Source: Acidimicrobiaceae bacterium
GTDB lineage: Bacteria; Actinomycetota; Acidimicrobiia; Acidimicrobiales; RAAP-2
Assembly (NCBI GenBank): GCA_947455165.1
Contig: CANGMP010000006.1
Coordinates: forward strand, 1 to 43,918
Reading direction: 5' to 3'
DNA length: 43,918 nucleotides
Shown here: positions 33,819 to 40,504 of the stretch, piece by piece
Numbering within the stretch: the first letter of the stretch is position 1
How the letters are laid out: each line of letters begins with the position of its first letter
Program-made: the position numbers and the translations under genes
Notes under the pieces: generated by a model
What the model was told of the DNA's origin: nothing
The model's database searches: none
What the model saw: the letters and a program-made list of their open reading frames with translations, nothing else

Positions 33819-34264
33819 AGCGTCTCGTCACACTGGTCGTTCTAGGCAGCCTCGTTCTGAGCGGCTGTGGCACGGTAACGACAAAAGAACTCACGGTGAC
33901 GTGGATGAAAGACGCCCAACACGACCGCGTCTACAAGTCTCTTCACCACGACATCGCCAAGACCGTCCGCTACCTCAAAGATCCGACTTCGACGAGAGCC
34001 GATCTCCACACGTTGTGCTCGGTGCTCAATTTGGAAATTCACGCTGCGAACGACCACCTGCCCACGCCAGATCGTGAGGCCACCAACCTGTTGGCCGATG
34101 GATATGACCAGTTAGCCACCGCGACCACTCAGTGTGATGTGGCCGGGGCCGACCCCGTGGCTCGGGCCAAGGCGATTGCCACCTTCCGCAAGGGCTTTGG
34201 CGGGCTGTACTTCGGCACTCTACGTCTCTACAAGGTGCTGGGGCGCCCCGGCTCCCCGAAGTGA
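33815..34264 (+). CDS. Small predicted lipoprotein
   Basis: The 149-residue protein has a lipoprotein signal peptide: basic MKRLV, a hydrophobic core, and the lipobox LSGC with Cys18 as the lipidated residue. The mature part is helical and soluble, with no domain I recognise. It has two further Cys residues (in LHTLCSVLN and TTQCDVAG) that might form a disulfide. It starts at GTG 33815 overlapping the tyrS stop, so it is cotranscribed with tyrS, though a functional link is not obvious. LspA in this window would process it. Confidence 0.8.
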   Translation: MKRLVTLVVLGSLVLSGCGTVTTKELTVTWMKDAQHDRVYKSLHHDIAKTVRYLKDPTSTRADLHTLCSVLNLEIHAANDHLPTPDREATNLLADGYDQLATATTQCDVAGADPVARAKAIATFRKGFGGLYFGTLRLYKVLGRPGSPK

Positions 34265-34265
34265 G

Positions 34266-34490
34266 TTAGTTCGCTGGCGGTCGCAGGTCGATTTCGAGGC
34301 GCAAAATGCCGTCCTCGAGCGTTGCAGTGGCGTCACCAATCATGGCGTAGTCCTGAAAGTCGATACGGGCAGCCTCAATAAAGCGCTGGCGTTCTGGCCC
34401 CTCAACGGGTGGCAGGCCGCGACGGCGTACCGCGTCAGCCCGGTCCTGGAATCGCTTAACCATCTCTTGGGGGTCGAATGCTTGAGCCAC
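34266..34490 (-). CDS. Small unrecognised 74-residue protein
   Basis: This short protein (MAQAFDPQEMVKRFQ at its start) is soluble and ends in LRLEIDLRPPAN. The central block GLPPVEGPERQRFIEAARIDFQDYAMIGDA looks ordered. I cannot assign a function. Support for it being real comes from its promoter: TAGCAT lies exactly six bases before GTG 34490 on the minus strand, the geometry of other leaderless genes here. It also ends one base from the convergent lipoprotein gene. Confidence 0.65.
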   Translation of the reverse strand: MAQAFDPQEMVKRFQDRADAVRRRGLPPVEGPERQRFIEAARIDFQDYAMIGDATATLEDGILRLEIDLRPPAN

Positions 34491-34502
34491 GGCCTCATGC
34501 TA
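34488..34502 (-). promoter_or_regulatory. Leaderless promoter of the 74-residue protein gene
   Basis: On the minus strand TAGCAT (34502-34497) ends six bases before GTG 34490. Confidence 0.55.
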
Positions 34503-34530
34503 GGGGTGCCAACGCCCGAGTGAGATTCGG

Positions 34531-34567
34531 TAGACTGACCGTTCGGAACTTCGTTGTTCCTCAGTCT
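34531..34567 (+). promoter_or_regulatory. Promoter hexamer overlapped by a long imperfect hairpin
   Basis: TAGACT at 34531-34536 is a likely -10. AGACTGA at 34532-34538 pairs with TCAGTCT at 34561-34567, and inside GGAAC at 34545-34549 pairs with GTTCC at 34556-34560, with a six-base bulge on one side. It may be an operator or a leader RNA structure for the next gene. Confidence 0.45.
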
Positions 34568-34603
34568 CCGTTTCATCGATTCGCGGACTAGTGAGGAGTT
34601 GTC

Positions 34604-34819
34604 GTGAAAAAGGGTCGCCACCGTCGCTTCGTCGAAGCGCGTGAACTAAAGCGCACTACCGGTCCTCGTGCTGTCGCCTGCGATGAGTGCGGAGCCGAGC
34701 CAGAGGATGTTCACGCTGAGTGGTGCCGTGCCGAAGAGGATCGTTTTGACGAAATCTTGGGCAGCCTTCCTAAGTCGCAGCGAACTGACGAAGACGACCC
34801 GCTCGCCGCTGAGGGTTAA
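34604..34819 (+). CDS. Small protein with a candidate zinc site (71 residues)
   Basis: The protein begins with a basic segment (MKKGRHRRFVEARELKR) and contains CDECGAEPEDVHAEWC, a C-x2-C and distant His/Cys arrangement that could bind zinc. The C-terminus is acidic. Function is unknown; basic plus zinc-ribbon-like features fit nucleic-acid binding but this is inference. GAGGAG at 34593-34598 is 5 bases before GTG 34604, and the leader before it carries a long hairpin. It is convergent with the Cys-rich gene, sharing the stop bases TTAA (34816-34819). Confidence 0.7.
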   Translation: MKKGRHRRFVEARELKRTTGPRAVACDECGAEPEDVHAEWCRAEEDRFDEILGSLPKSQRTDEDDPLAAEG

Positions 34820-35541
34820 TTCCGCCGCAGTGCGGGGTGCGGAACCGGCGTAGAACGACGGGCCGCCAAGTAGTTGAGCAAGGTGTCGTAGGTCTTTTGA
34901 CCGACCATGGCAATTAGTTCGTCACGCATTGAGTCCACCACGCGGGTCTTGCCAACGAAAGCATCGGGAGCCTCGGTGCACCACCAGTGAAAAGCGTCTC
35001 CACCCTTACCCCAGTGTGAACGGTCCCACTGACGAATCGTGCTGGTGATGTGTCCGTTGTCAGCCACTTCTTCTTCGCGACGTAGCGGCAACTGCCAGCA
35101 GACTTCGGGCTTGAGCGGAATGTAGCTCTCGCCGGTATCCATAGAGAGCACGTGGAGGGCGCATCCCGGTCCGCGGTGAAAGTCGGGTCGATTGAGGAAG
35201 ATGCAGGCGCCCTTTACTAGACGAGTGGTGGTCTCACCATCCTTGTCGGTCTTGGTTATGCCGTCCTTGCCCTTCTTTTTGAACTGCCACTGGTCCTCGG
35301 TCAGGCGCTTGGCGGCCTTTTCGACACGCTTCACGTCTTTTTTGTCGATGAAGTGTGCGCCGTAGCTACAGCAGCCCTCGACGAGCTCGGCCGCCGGGCC
35401 GGTCAGCACGCCCTGGCAGCCGTTGCCGAAAATGCACGTCCAGTTGCTCTCGAGAAAGGTGACGTCAAAGACCCACGTGCGCTCCTCGTCGGCGTCCTCG
35501 AAACTGATCCATTCATGGGCTTTTAAGGGTGCTTCACTCAC
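34816..35541 (-). CDS. Cysteine-rich 241-residue protein, possible metal or Fe-S binder
   Basis: The protein has several spaced cysteines: NWTCIFGNGCQG, VEGCCSYGAHF, GACIFLNRPDFHRGPGCALH and EVCWQLPL, plus many His residues. This recalls DUF3109/YkgJ-type zinc- or iron-chelating families, though I cannot place it exactly. It has no signal peptide and is cytoplasmic. A charged insertion (about 75-105, rich in Lys and Asp) separates the Cys clusters. It is divergent from an NfuA-type iron-sulfur carrier with 54 bases between the starts, which supports an iron-sulfur context by neighbourhood only. Its promoter is leaderless. Confidence 0.75.
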   Translation of the reverse strand: MSEAPLKAHEWISFEDADEERTWVFDVTFLESNWTCIFGNGCQGVLTGPAAELVEGCCSYGAHFIDKKDVKRVEKAAKRLTEDQWQFKKKGKDGITKTDKDGETTTRLVKGACIFLNRPDFHRGPGCALHVLSMDTGESYIPLKPEVCWQLPLRREEEVADNGHITSTIRQWDRSHWGKGGDAFHWWCTEAPDAFVGKTRVVDSMRDELIAMVGQKTYDTLLNYLAARRSTPVPHPALRRN

Positions 35542-35553
35542 GCCGTCAAGTTA
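35539..35553 (-). promoter_or_regulatory. Leaderless promoter of the Cys-rich gene
   Basis: On the minus strand TAACTT (35553-35548) ends six bases before GTG 35541. It is back to back with the NfuA-gene promoter. Confidence 0.55.
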
Positions 35554-35583
35554 GTTCGCGCTGTCTGCCCAGCGAGTGACCTT

Positions 35584-35598
35584 TACACTTGGTCTATG
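35584..35598 (+). promoter_or_regulatory. Leaderless promoter of the NfuA-type gene
   Basis: TACACT at 35584-35589 ends six bases before ATG 35596, the same hexamer as in the tyrS promoter. Confidence 0.65.
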
Positions 35599-36240
35599 AC
35601 CACGGACAATACCGACCTCATCACCCTCACGCCGCAGGCTCGCACCATCGTGCTCGACGCCCTACGCAATGAAGAGAACCACACGACGCTCGGTCTCTGG
35701 GTCGAAGTTACTGGCGTGCGTGGTGCGGGCTACTCCTACGACCTGTTCTTCCAGGACAAAGACGGCATTGAAGAGCTGGTCGAACTCGTGGTCGACGACG
35801 AACTCACGATCGTGGTTCCCACGAAGAGTGCTTCGCGCCTGCGCGGCTCACGCCTCGAGTTCTCAGAAGAGAACGGTGGCGGCCTCGTGCTCGTCAACCC
35901 AAACTCGCCAACCAGCGAAGAGATGAACCCCGGCGTGCCGGCCGAAATTCTGGCCAAGGGCCTCGGTGGCTCGCTGGCGCTAAAGGCTCTCGCCGTTCTC
36001 GAAGCTTCGATCAATCCCTCGATTGCCTCCCACGGCGGCCGAGCTGACCTCGTGGCTCTCGACGACGATGAAAAAGTCGCCTACGTTCGCCTCTCCGGTG
36101 GTTGCCAGGGTTGCGCCATGAGCCGTATGACGTTGTCGCAGGGCATTGAGACCACGTTGAAGGAAGAGATCCCGGTGCTGGTCGGTGTTGTCGACGTCAC
36201 CGACCACGACTCAGGCTCCAACCCCTTCTACGAGCGTTAA
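35596..36240 (+). CDS. NfuA-type iron-sulfur cluster carrier
   Basis: The 214-residue protein has two parts. The N-terminal half (about 1-105) looks like an A-type HesB/IscA domain but without its cluster-binding cysteines, as in known NfuA proteins. The C-terminal half (about 135-205) is a NifU-like domain with the conserved C-x2-C at Cys170 and Cys173 in GGCQGCAMSRMTL. NfuA proteins receive and pass [4Fe-4S] clusters to target enzymes as dimers bridging these cysteines. It has its own leaderless promoter and is followed by the aroC promoter. Confidence 0.88.
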   Translation: MTTDNTDLITLTPQARTIVLDALRNEENHTTLGLWVEVTGVRGAGYSYDLFFQDKDGIEELVELVVDDELTIVVPTKSASRLRGSRLEFSEENGGGLVLVNPNSPTSEEMNPGVPAEILAKGLGGSLALKALAVLEASINPSIASHGGRADLVALDDDEKVAYVRLSGGCQGCAMSRMTLSQGIETTLKEEIPVLVGVVDVTDHDSGSNPFYER

Positions 36241-36245
36241 GCCGA

Positions 36246-36284
36246 TTGAGCAGGGGAGAACCGCTTTACTAGGCTCTCGCTATG
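36246..36284 (+). promoter_or_regulatory. Leaderless promoter of the aroC operon
   Basis: TTGAGC at 36246-36251 and TAGGCT at 36270-36275 are 18 bases apart. The hexamer ends six bases before ATG 36282. Of the leaderless promoters listed here, this is the one with the clearest -35. Confidence 0.65.
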
Positions 36285-37472
36285 TTGCGCTTCCTCACTG
36301 CCGGCGAAAGCCACGGACCATCGCTGACCGTCATCGTGGAGGGTCTGCCCGCGGGCCTACCCATTACCGCCGAGCAGATCGGTGACCAGCTCGCCCGCCG
36401 CCGCCTCGGTTACGGCCGCGGACCCCGCATGCGCTTTGAGCGGGACGAAATTCGACTTACCGGTGGCATTCGTCACGGTCGGACATTGGGTTCGCCAGTC
36501 TCGATTGAAATTCTGAACACCGAGTGGCCGAAGTGGGAGATCGAGATGTCGCCGGCCCCCGGGACACCTACGGACAAACTGACCGCCCCTCGTCCTGGTC
36601 ACGCCGACCTCGTTGGCATGCAGAAGTACGGCTTTGATGATGCGCGTGACGTCCTGGAGCGCGCCAGTGCCCGCGAGACGACGGCTCGCGTGGCGGCCGG
36701 TGCGCTCGCTCGGGCCCTGCTGGCCGAACTCGGTATTTCCATTGTGAGTCACGTTGTGCGCATTGGCGCCGCAGCCACCAATATCGACGACCGACCCGGT
36801 CCCGATGACCTCTCCCAGGTTGACGACAGTGAAGTGCGTTGCCTGAGCTCCGAGGCCGAAGCGGACATGATCACCGAGATCAAGGCGGCGGCCAAGGAGG
36901 GTGACTCCCTCGGCGGTGTCGCCGAAGTCATTGCCTATGGCGTGCCGGCCGGACTTGGAAGTCACGTGCATTGGGATCGCAAGATGGACGGACTCCTCGC
37001 GGGCGCCCTCATGAGTATTCAGGCCGTTAAGGCTGTAGAGATTGGCGATGGAATGGCTCAGGCCACCCAGCGCGGCTCGGTGGCTCATGACGCGATTGCC
37101 ATTGACGACAGTGCCACCTCGAGCGGTGGCTACCTGCGGCGCACCGATCACGCCGGTGGACTCGAGGGCGGCATGACGTCGGGCGCACCGCTGATTGCTC
37201 GCGTATCGATGAAGCCGTTGGCCTCGCTTAATCGCCCCGTTCTCGAGACGGTCGATGTCGTCACGGGCGAGTCGACGGTTTCCTTTAAGGAGCGCACCGA
37301 CGTCACGGCCGTGCCGGCCCTCGGTGTTATCGCCGAAGCAATGACGGCCCTCGTTCTGGCTAACGAAGCGCTCCGCAAGTTCGGCGGCGACTCGGTGGCG
37401 GAGTTCACTCGCAACTACGAGGGCTACATGGCCCACCTGGGCGAGACGCCCAGCGCCGCTCGACCGGCCTAG
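36282..37472 (+). CDS. aroC: AroC, chorismate synthase
   Basis: AroC makes chorismate, using reduced flavin, in the last shikimate step. The 396-residue protein begins with LRFLTAGESHGPSLTVIVEG and carries RRRLGYGRGPRMRFERDE. It also has the GGIRHGRTLGSPV flavin-site segment, PRPGHADLVGMQKYGFDD, RASARETTARVAAGALARALL and the C-terminal AEAMTALVLANEALRKFGGDS. Length is normal. It opens the operon aroC-aroK-aroB-aroQ-efp-nusB, whose junctions are overlapping or short except before efp. Chorismate links to the menaquinone genes in the same window. Confidence 0.97.
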   Translation: MLRFLTAGESHGPSLTVIVEGLPAGLPITAEQIGDQLARRRLGYGRGPRMRFERDEIRLTGGIRHGRTLGSPVSIEILNTEWPKWEIEMSPAPGTPTDKLTAPRPGHADLVGMQKYGFDDARDVLERASARETTARVAAGALARALLAELGISIVSHVVRIGAAATNIDDRPGPDDLSQVDDSEVRCLSSEAEADMITEIKAAAKEGDSLGGVAEVIAYGVPAGLGSHVHWDRKMDGLLAGALMSIQAVKAVEIGDGMAQATQRGSVAHDAIAIDDSATSSGGYLRRTDHAGGLEGGMTSGAPLIARVSMKPLASLNRPVLETVDVVTGESTVSFKERTDVTAVPALGVIAEAMTALVLANEALRKFGGDSVAEFTRNYEGYMAHLGETPSAARPA

Positions 37473-37474
37473 CC

Positions 37475-37969
37475 ATGGCCCGCCTCGTTCTGGTTGGTCT
37501 GCCGGGTGTCGGCAAGTCAACCATTGGCGAGCGAGTGGCCCGCGAACTAGGCGTTGCGTTTGTTGACCTTGATGAAGAAATTGCTCGTGCCGTCGGAGTA
37601 AGTGCCGGTGAGTATCTGCGCCTCCACGGCGAAGCGGAGTTTCGGCGAGTCGAATACGAACAATTGCGCAGCGTCATGGCGAGTGACGTCGTGCTCGCCC
37701 CGGGTGGGGGAGTCGTTACGACACCCGCGGCTCGAGCGCTGTTACGCGACGAGCGGGTCGTCGTGTGGCTCCAAGCACCGGTCGAAGCCCTACTCGCTCG
37801 TCTTGGGTCCACCGATCGACCACTTCTGGAGGGCGACGCCAACGACCGACTCCAACGACTGGATCGGGAGCGTTCTGGCTTCTATGCCGAACTGGCAACG
37901 GACACGATTGATGGATCACGAGGAATCGACGACGTGGTTCGTGACGTCGTGGCCTGCGTGACAACATGA
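37475..37969 (+). CDS. aroK: AroK, shikimate kinase
   Basis: The 164-residue P-loop kinase has the Walker A motif GLPGVGKST at 8-16 and the substrate motif FVDLDEEIA with the conserved Asp. GEAEFRRVEYEQLR follows, with the shikimate-binding Arg. APGGGVVTTPAARALL is the conserved glycine-rich segment, and TDRPLLEGDA lies in the lid. It starts two bases after aroC. ATG of aroB overlaps its stop (ATGA at 37966-37969). Confidence 0.96.
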   Translation: MARLVLVGLPGVGKSTIGERVARELGVAFVDLDEEIARAVGVSAGEYLRLHGEAEFRRVEYEQLRSVMASDVVLAPGGGVVTTPAARALLRDERVVVWLQAPVEALLARLGSTDRPLLEGDANDRLQRLDRERSGFYAELATDTIDGSRGIDDVVRDVVACVTT

Positions 37970-39024
37970 GTGTCGTGAGAATCCCGGTCGAACTCGGCGA
38001 ACGTTCCTACGACGTCATCGTGGGACGAGGCGTTCGTAGCGAACTGGCGTCAGTGATTCGCGACCGAGCGCCCAAGGCGCTCCGGGCCGTGGTCGTCTCG
38101 AGCGAGGCGCTGGTTTCGATGCCGTGGGCGGAACTCGAGACGGGACTGTCGACGACGGTCTTGACCGTCCCCGACGGCGAAGCGGCCAAGGTGGCAACGC
38201 AGGTCGAGCGACTCTGCACGGAGTTCAGTCGTCTCGAGCTCTCTCGACACGACGTCATTGTCTCCCTCGGTGGCGGTTCAGTTACCGACCTGGCTGGCTT
38301 TGCTGCCGCGGTGTACCTGCGCGGTATTGCGGTGGTGCATGTCGCCACATCGCTCGTCGCCCAAGTCGATGCTGCGGTCGGGGGCAAGACTGGCGTGAAC
38401 CTCGCGACCGGCAAGAACTTGATGGGCGCCTTCCACCAGCCCCTCGCCGTGCTGTGCGACCTGGAGCTGCTCGAAACCCTCTCGCCCCGTGAGATCCAAG
38501 ACGGTCGTGGCGAGATTGTGAAGTGTTGTCTCCTGACCGGTATGAGCCTCGGCGACATTGACGCAGCGACATCCGATCAACTCATCACGATGGCGATTTC
38601 ATATAAGTGCTCAATTGTCGGTGCCGACGAACGCGAAGGTGGCCTGCGGGCCCTCTTGAACTACGGCCACACGCTGGCTCACGCTATTGAAGCCCTCCAG
38701 CTCGACGGAGAAGATCTCGACATTCGACACGGCGAGGCTGTTGCCGTTGGTCTGGCCTTTGCGGCTCGTCTGGCTCGGCGACTCGGTCGACTCGACAATG
38801 CCGGGGTCCAGCGCCATGACGACGCCCTCGCGTTCTTCGGCCTCTCCGGATCTCTGCCGGCTGGGCTTTCGGCCATTCGACTCCTGGAGGCGATGGGTCG
38901 CGATAAGAAGGCTCACCACAATCTCACCTTCGTCTTGGCCGGTGAGAATGGATACGAAACTGTGAGCGACCTCAATCCCGAGGTCGTTCTGAGCGAACTG
39001 GTCAACTTTGGAGGTGTCGCGTGA
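37966..39024 (+). CDS. aroB: AroB, 3-dehydroquinate synthase
   Basis: The 352-residue enzyme cyclises DAHP using NAD+ and zinc. Motifs are VPDGEAAKV, the NAD-binding loop SLGGGSVTDLAGFAAAVYLRGI, VATSLVAQVDAAVGGKTGVNL, GAFHQP, RGEIVKC and LNYGHTLAHAIE with metal-binding His residues. RHGEAVAVGLAFAARL and GRDKKAHH near the end complete the site. It overlaps both aroK and aroQ by 4 bases, indicating tight translational coupling. Confidence 0.97.
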   Translation: MSVVRIPVELGERSYDVIVGRGVRSELASVIRDRAPKALRAVVVSSEALVSMPWAELETGLSTTVLTVPDGEAAKVATQVERLCTEFSRLELSRHDVIVSLGGGSVTDLAGFAAAVYLRGIAVVHVATSLVAQVDAAVGGKTGVNLATGKNLMGAFHQPLAVLCDLELLETLSPREIQDGRGEIVKCCLLTGMSLGDIDAATSDQLITMAISYKCSIVGADEREGGLRALLNYGHTLAHAIEALQLDGEDLDIRHGEAVAVGLAFAARLARRLGRLDNAGVQRHDDALAFFGLSGSLPAGLSAIRLLEAMGRDKKAHHNLTFVLAGENGYETVSDLNPEVVLSELVNFGGVA

Positions 39025-39461
39025 GCGGACAAATCTTGCTGCTGTCGGGTCCCAATCTTGACCTCCTGGGCCAACGGAGTCCCGAGATCTACGGCACGGC
39101 CACGCTGGCCGACCACGTCCGAGCGTTTGAGGCAGTTGTGGCGACTCACGGCTACACCGTCCACGCCGTGCAGTCCAACTCCGAAGCGGTCTTGATTGAA
39201 ACTCTGCACGCCGCCCGCACATCGGCCGTGGCGATTGCCTTCAACCCTGGCGCCTTAACCCACGGATCGTGGGCTCTACGTGACGCGCTCGAGATCTTCA
39301 CGGGACCCAAGATTGAAATCCACCTCTCGAATCCGGCCGCCCGTGAGCCCTTCCGTCATCTCTCGACGGTGGCCGGCGCCGTCTCCGGTTCCATTGCGGG
39401 ATTCGGTGGGCTTAGCTACGTTTTGGCCGCGCAGGCCATCGTGGCTCTCTTGAACGCCTAG
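39021..39461 (+). CDS. aroQ: AroQ, type II 3-dehydroquinate dehydratase
   Basis: The 146-residue protein is a type II (dodecameric) dehydroquinase. Active-site residues seen are Arg19 and Tyr24 in RSPEIYG, the Asn and His of NPGALTHGSWALRDAL, and the His of EIHLSNPAAREPFRHLS. NPGALTH has Leu where most members have Tyr, a mild change. GTG 39021 overlaps the aroB stop and GGAGGTG at 39010-39016 is a good ribosome site. It completes the four-gene shikimate block. Confidence 0.93.
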   Translation: MSGQILLLSGPNLDLLGQRSPEIYGTATLADHVRAFEAVVATHGYTVHAVQSNSEAVLIETLHAARTSAVAIAFNPGALTHGSWALRDALEIFTGPKIEIHLSNPAAREPFRHLSTVAGAVSGSIAGFGGLSYVLAAQAIVALLNA

Positions 39462-39480
39462 GTGAGCGACCCGCTCGGCG

Positions 39481-39507
39481 TACACTAACTACGCACGAAA
39501 TGAGGAG
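39481..39507 (+). promoter_or_regulatory. Candidate efp promoter hexamer and ribosome site
   Basis: TACACT at 39481-39486 is a likely -10, and GAGGAG at 39502-39507 is followed by ATG 39519. This implies efp can be transcribed independently of the aro operon. No convincing -35 is visible. Confidence 0.4.
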
Positions 39508-39518
39508 TTAGGTCAGTC

Positions 39519-40082
39519 ATGCCTGCAATTTCCAGTAACGACATCAAGAACGGCGTCACCCTTCAGGTGGAAGGTGGCCTATTTACAATCATTGAGTTCC
39601 AGCACGTTAAGCCCGGCAAGGGTGGCGCCTTCGTGCGCACCAAGCTGCGCAACCTCCGCACCGCTCAGGTCATTGAGCGCACGTACCGCGCCGACGAGCG
39701 CCTCGAGCAGGCCATCATCGACAAGCGTGAAATGCAGTTCTTGTACCGCGACGGTACGGACTACGTCTTCATGGACCAGTCCAACTACGACCAAATCTCG
39801 ATTCCTGAAAAGTCGCTCGGTGACGCATCGAACTTCTTGAAGGAGTCCGGTACGGCTCTCGTTATCTTGCACAACGAAGAAGTCATTGGAGTCGAAATGC
39901 CCGCCTCGGTCGAACTCGTTATCACCGAGACTGAGCCCGGCGTTCAGGGCGACCGCGTGTCGGGAGCCCGTAAGCCGGCCACCCTCGAAACCGGCTTTGT
40001 TGTTCAGGTGCCACTCTTTGTCGGACCCGGCGAAACCATCAAGGTAGATACGCGCACGGGCGACTACATCACCCGGGCCTAG
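39519..40082 (+). CDS. efp: Elongation factor P
   Basis: EF-P rescues ribosomes stalled on proline runs. The 187-residue protein has three beta-barrel domains. Domain I carries the loop VKPGKGGAFVRTKLRNL with Lys34 at the position modified in other bacteria. Domain II is the OB fold with YRDGTDYVFMDQSNYDQISI, and domain III ends in GETIKVDTRTGDYITRA, the usual C-terminal signature. The Ala-Pro and Lys-Pro rich proteins in this window (DivIVA-like, TraR-like) would be natural clients. nusB follows the stop by two bases. Confidence 0.97.
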   Translation: MPAISSNDIKNGVTLQVEGGLFTIIEFQHVKPGKGGAFVRTKLRNLRTAQVIERTYRADERLEQAIIDKREMQFLYRDGTDYVFMDQSNYDQISIPEKSLGDASNFLKESGTALVILHNEEVIGVEMPASVELVITETEPGVQGDRVSGARKPATLETGFVVQVPLFVGPGETIKVDTRTGDYITRA

Positions 40083-40084
40083 GC

Positions 40085-40492
40085 GTGAGCGAGCTCGGCG
40101 ACCAACGCCACCGCGCCCGCGAGCGGGCACTGGAAGTTGCCTACGAGGCATCGATCAAGGAACGTTCAATCGATTCTGTTGTTGGTGAGCTGCCTCTCGC
40201 ACCCGACCCATATTCGATTGCCCTGCTGGCCTCGCTTGACGAACACCGTGAGTGGGCGCGCGAGTTGATTATCGAACACTCCATGGACTGGCAGTTTGAG
40301 CGGATGCCCCTCGTTGATCGCCTCGTGATGACCTTGGCCCTCTGTGAAGCCCGCATGGCCGATGCACCGCCGAAGGCCGTACTTCTCGATGAAGCGGTGG
40401 AGCTAGCCAAGACCTACTCAACCGATGGCAGTCCGGGATTTGTCAACGGCGTAGTGTCGTCTTGCCTTGCTGCGTGGTACGAACAAGCCTGA
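40085..40492 (+). CDS. nusB: NusB, transcription antitermination factor
   Basis: The 135-residue all-helical protein begins with RHRARERALEVAYEASI, the family's RNA-binding start. It continues with WQFERMPLVDRLVMTLALCEAR and the typical end LDEAVELAKTYSTDGSPGFVNGVVSSCLAA. NusB acts with NusE (S10) on rRNA boxA antitermination. It starts at GTG 40085 right after efp, the usual actinobacterial order. The next gene begins 12 bases later with its own ribosome site, so the operon may run on into the Sco-fusion gene. Confidence 0.94.
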   Translation: MSELGDQRHRARERALEVAYEASIKERSIDSVVGELPLAPDPYSIALLASLDEHREWARELIIEHSMDWQFERMPLVDRLVMTLALCEARMADAPPKAVLLDEAVELAKTYSTDGSPGFVNGVVSSCLAAWYEQA

Positions 40493-40504
40493 TAGGAGCT
40501 TCAA

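Noticed and set aside
36357-37520. Minus-strand open frame of 387 codons
   Set aside because: It is antisense to aroC, whose motifs are complete. No recognisable protein features.
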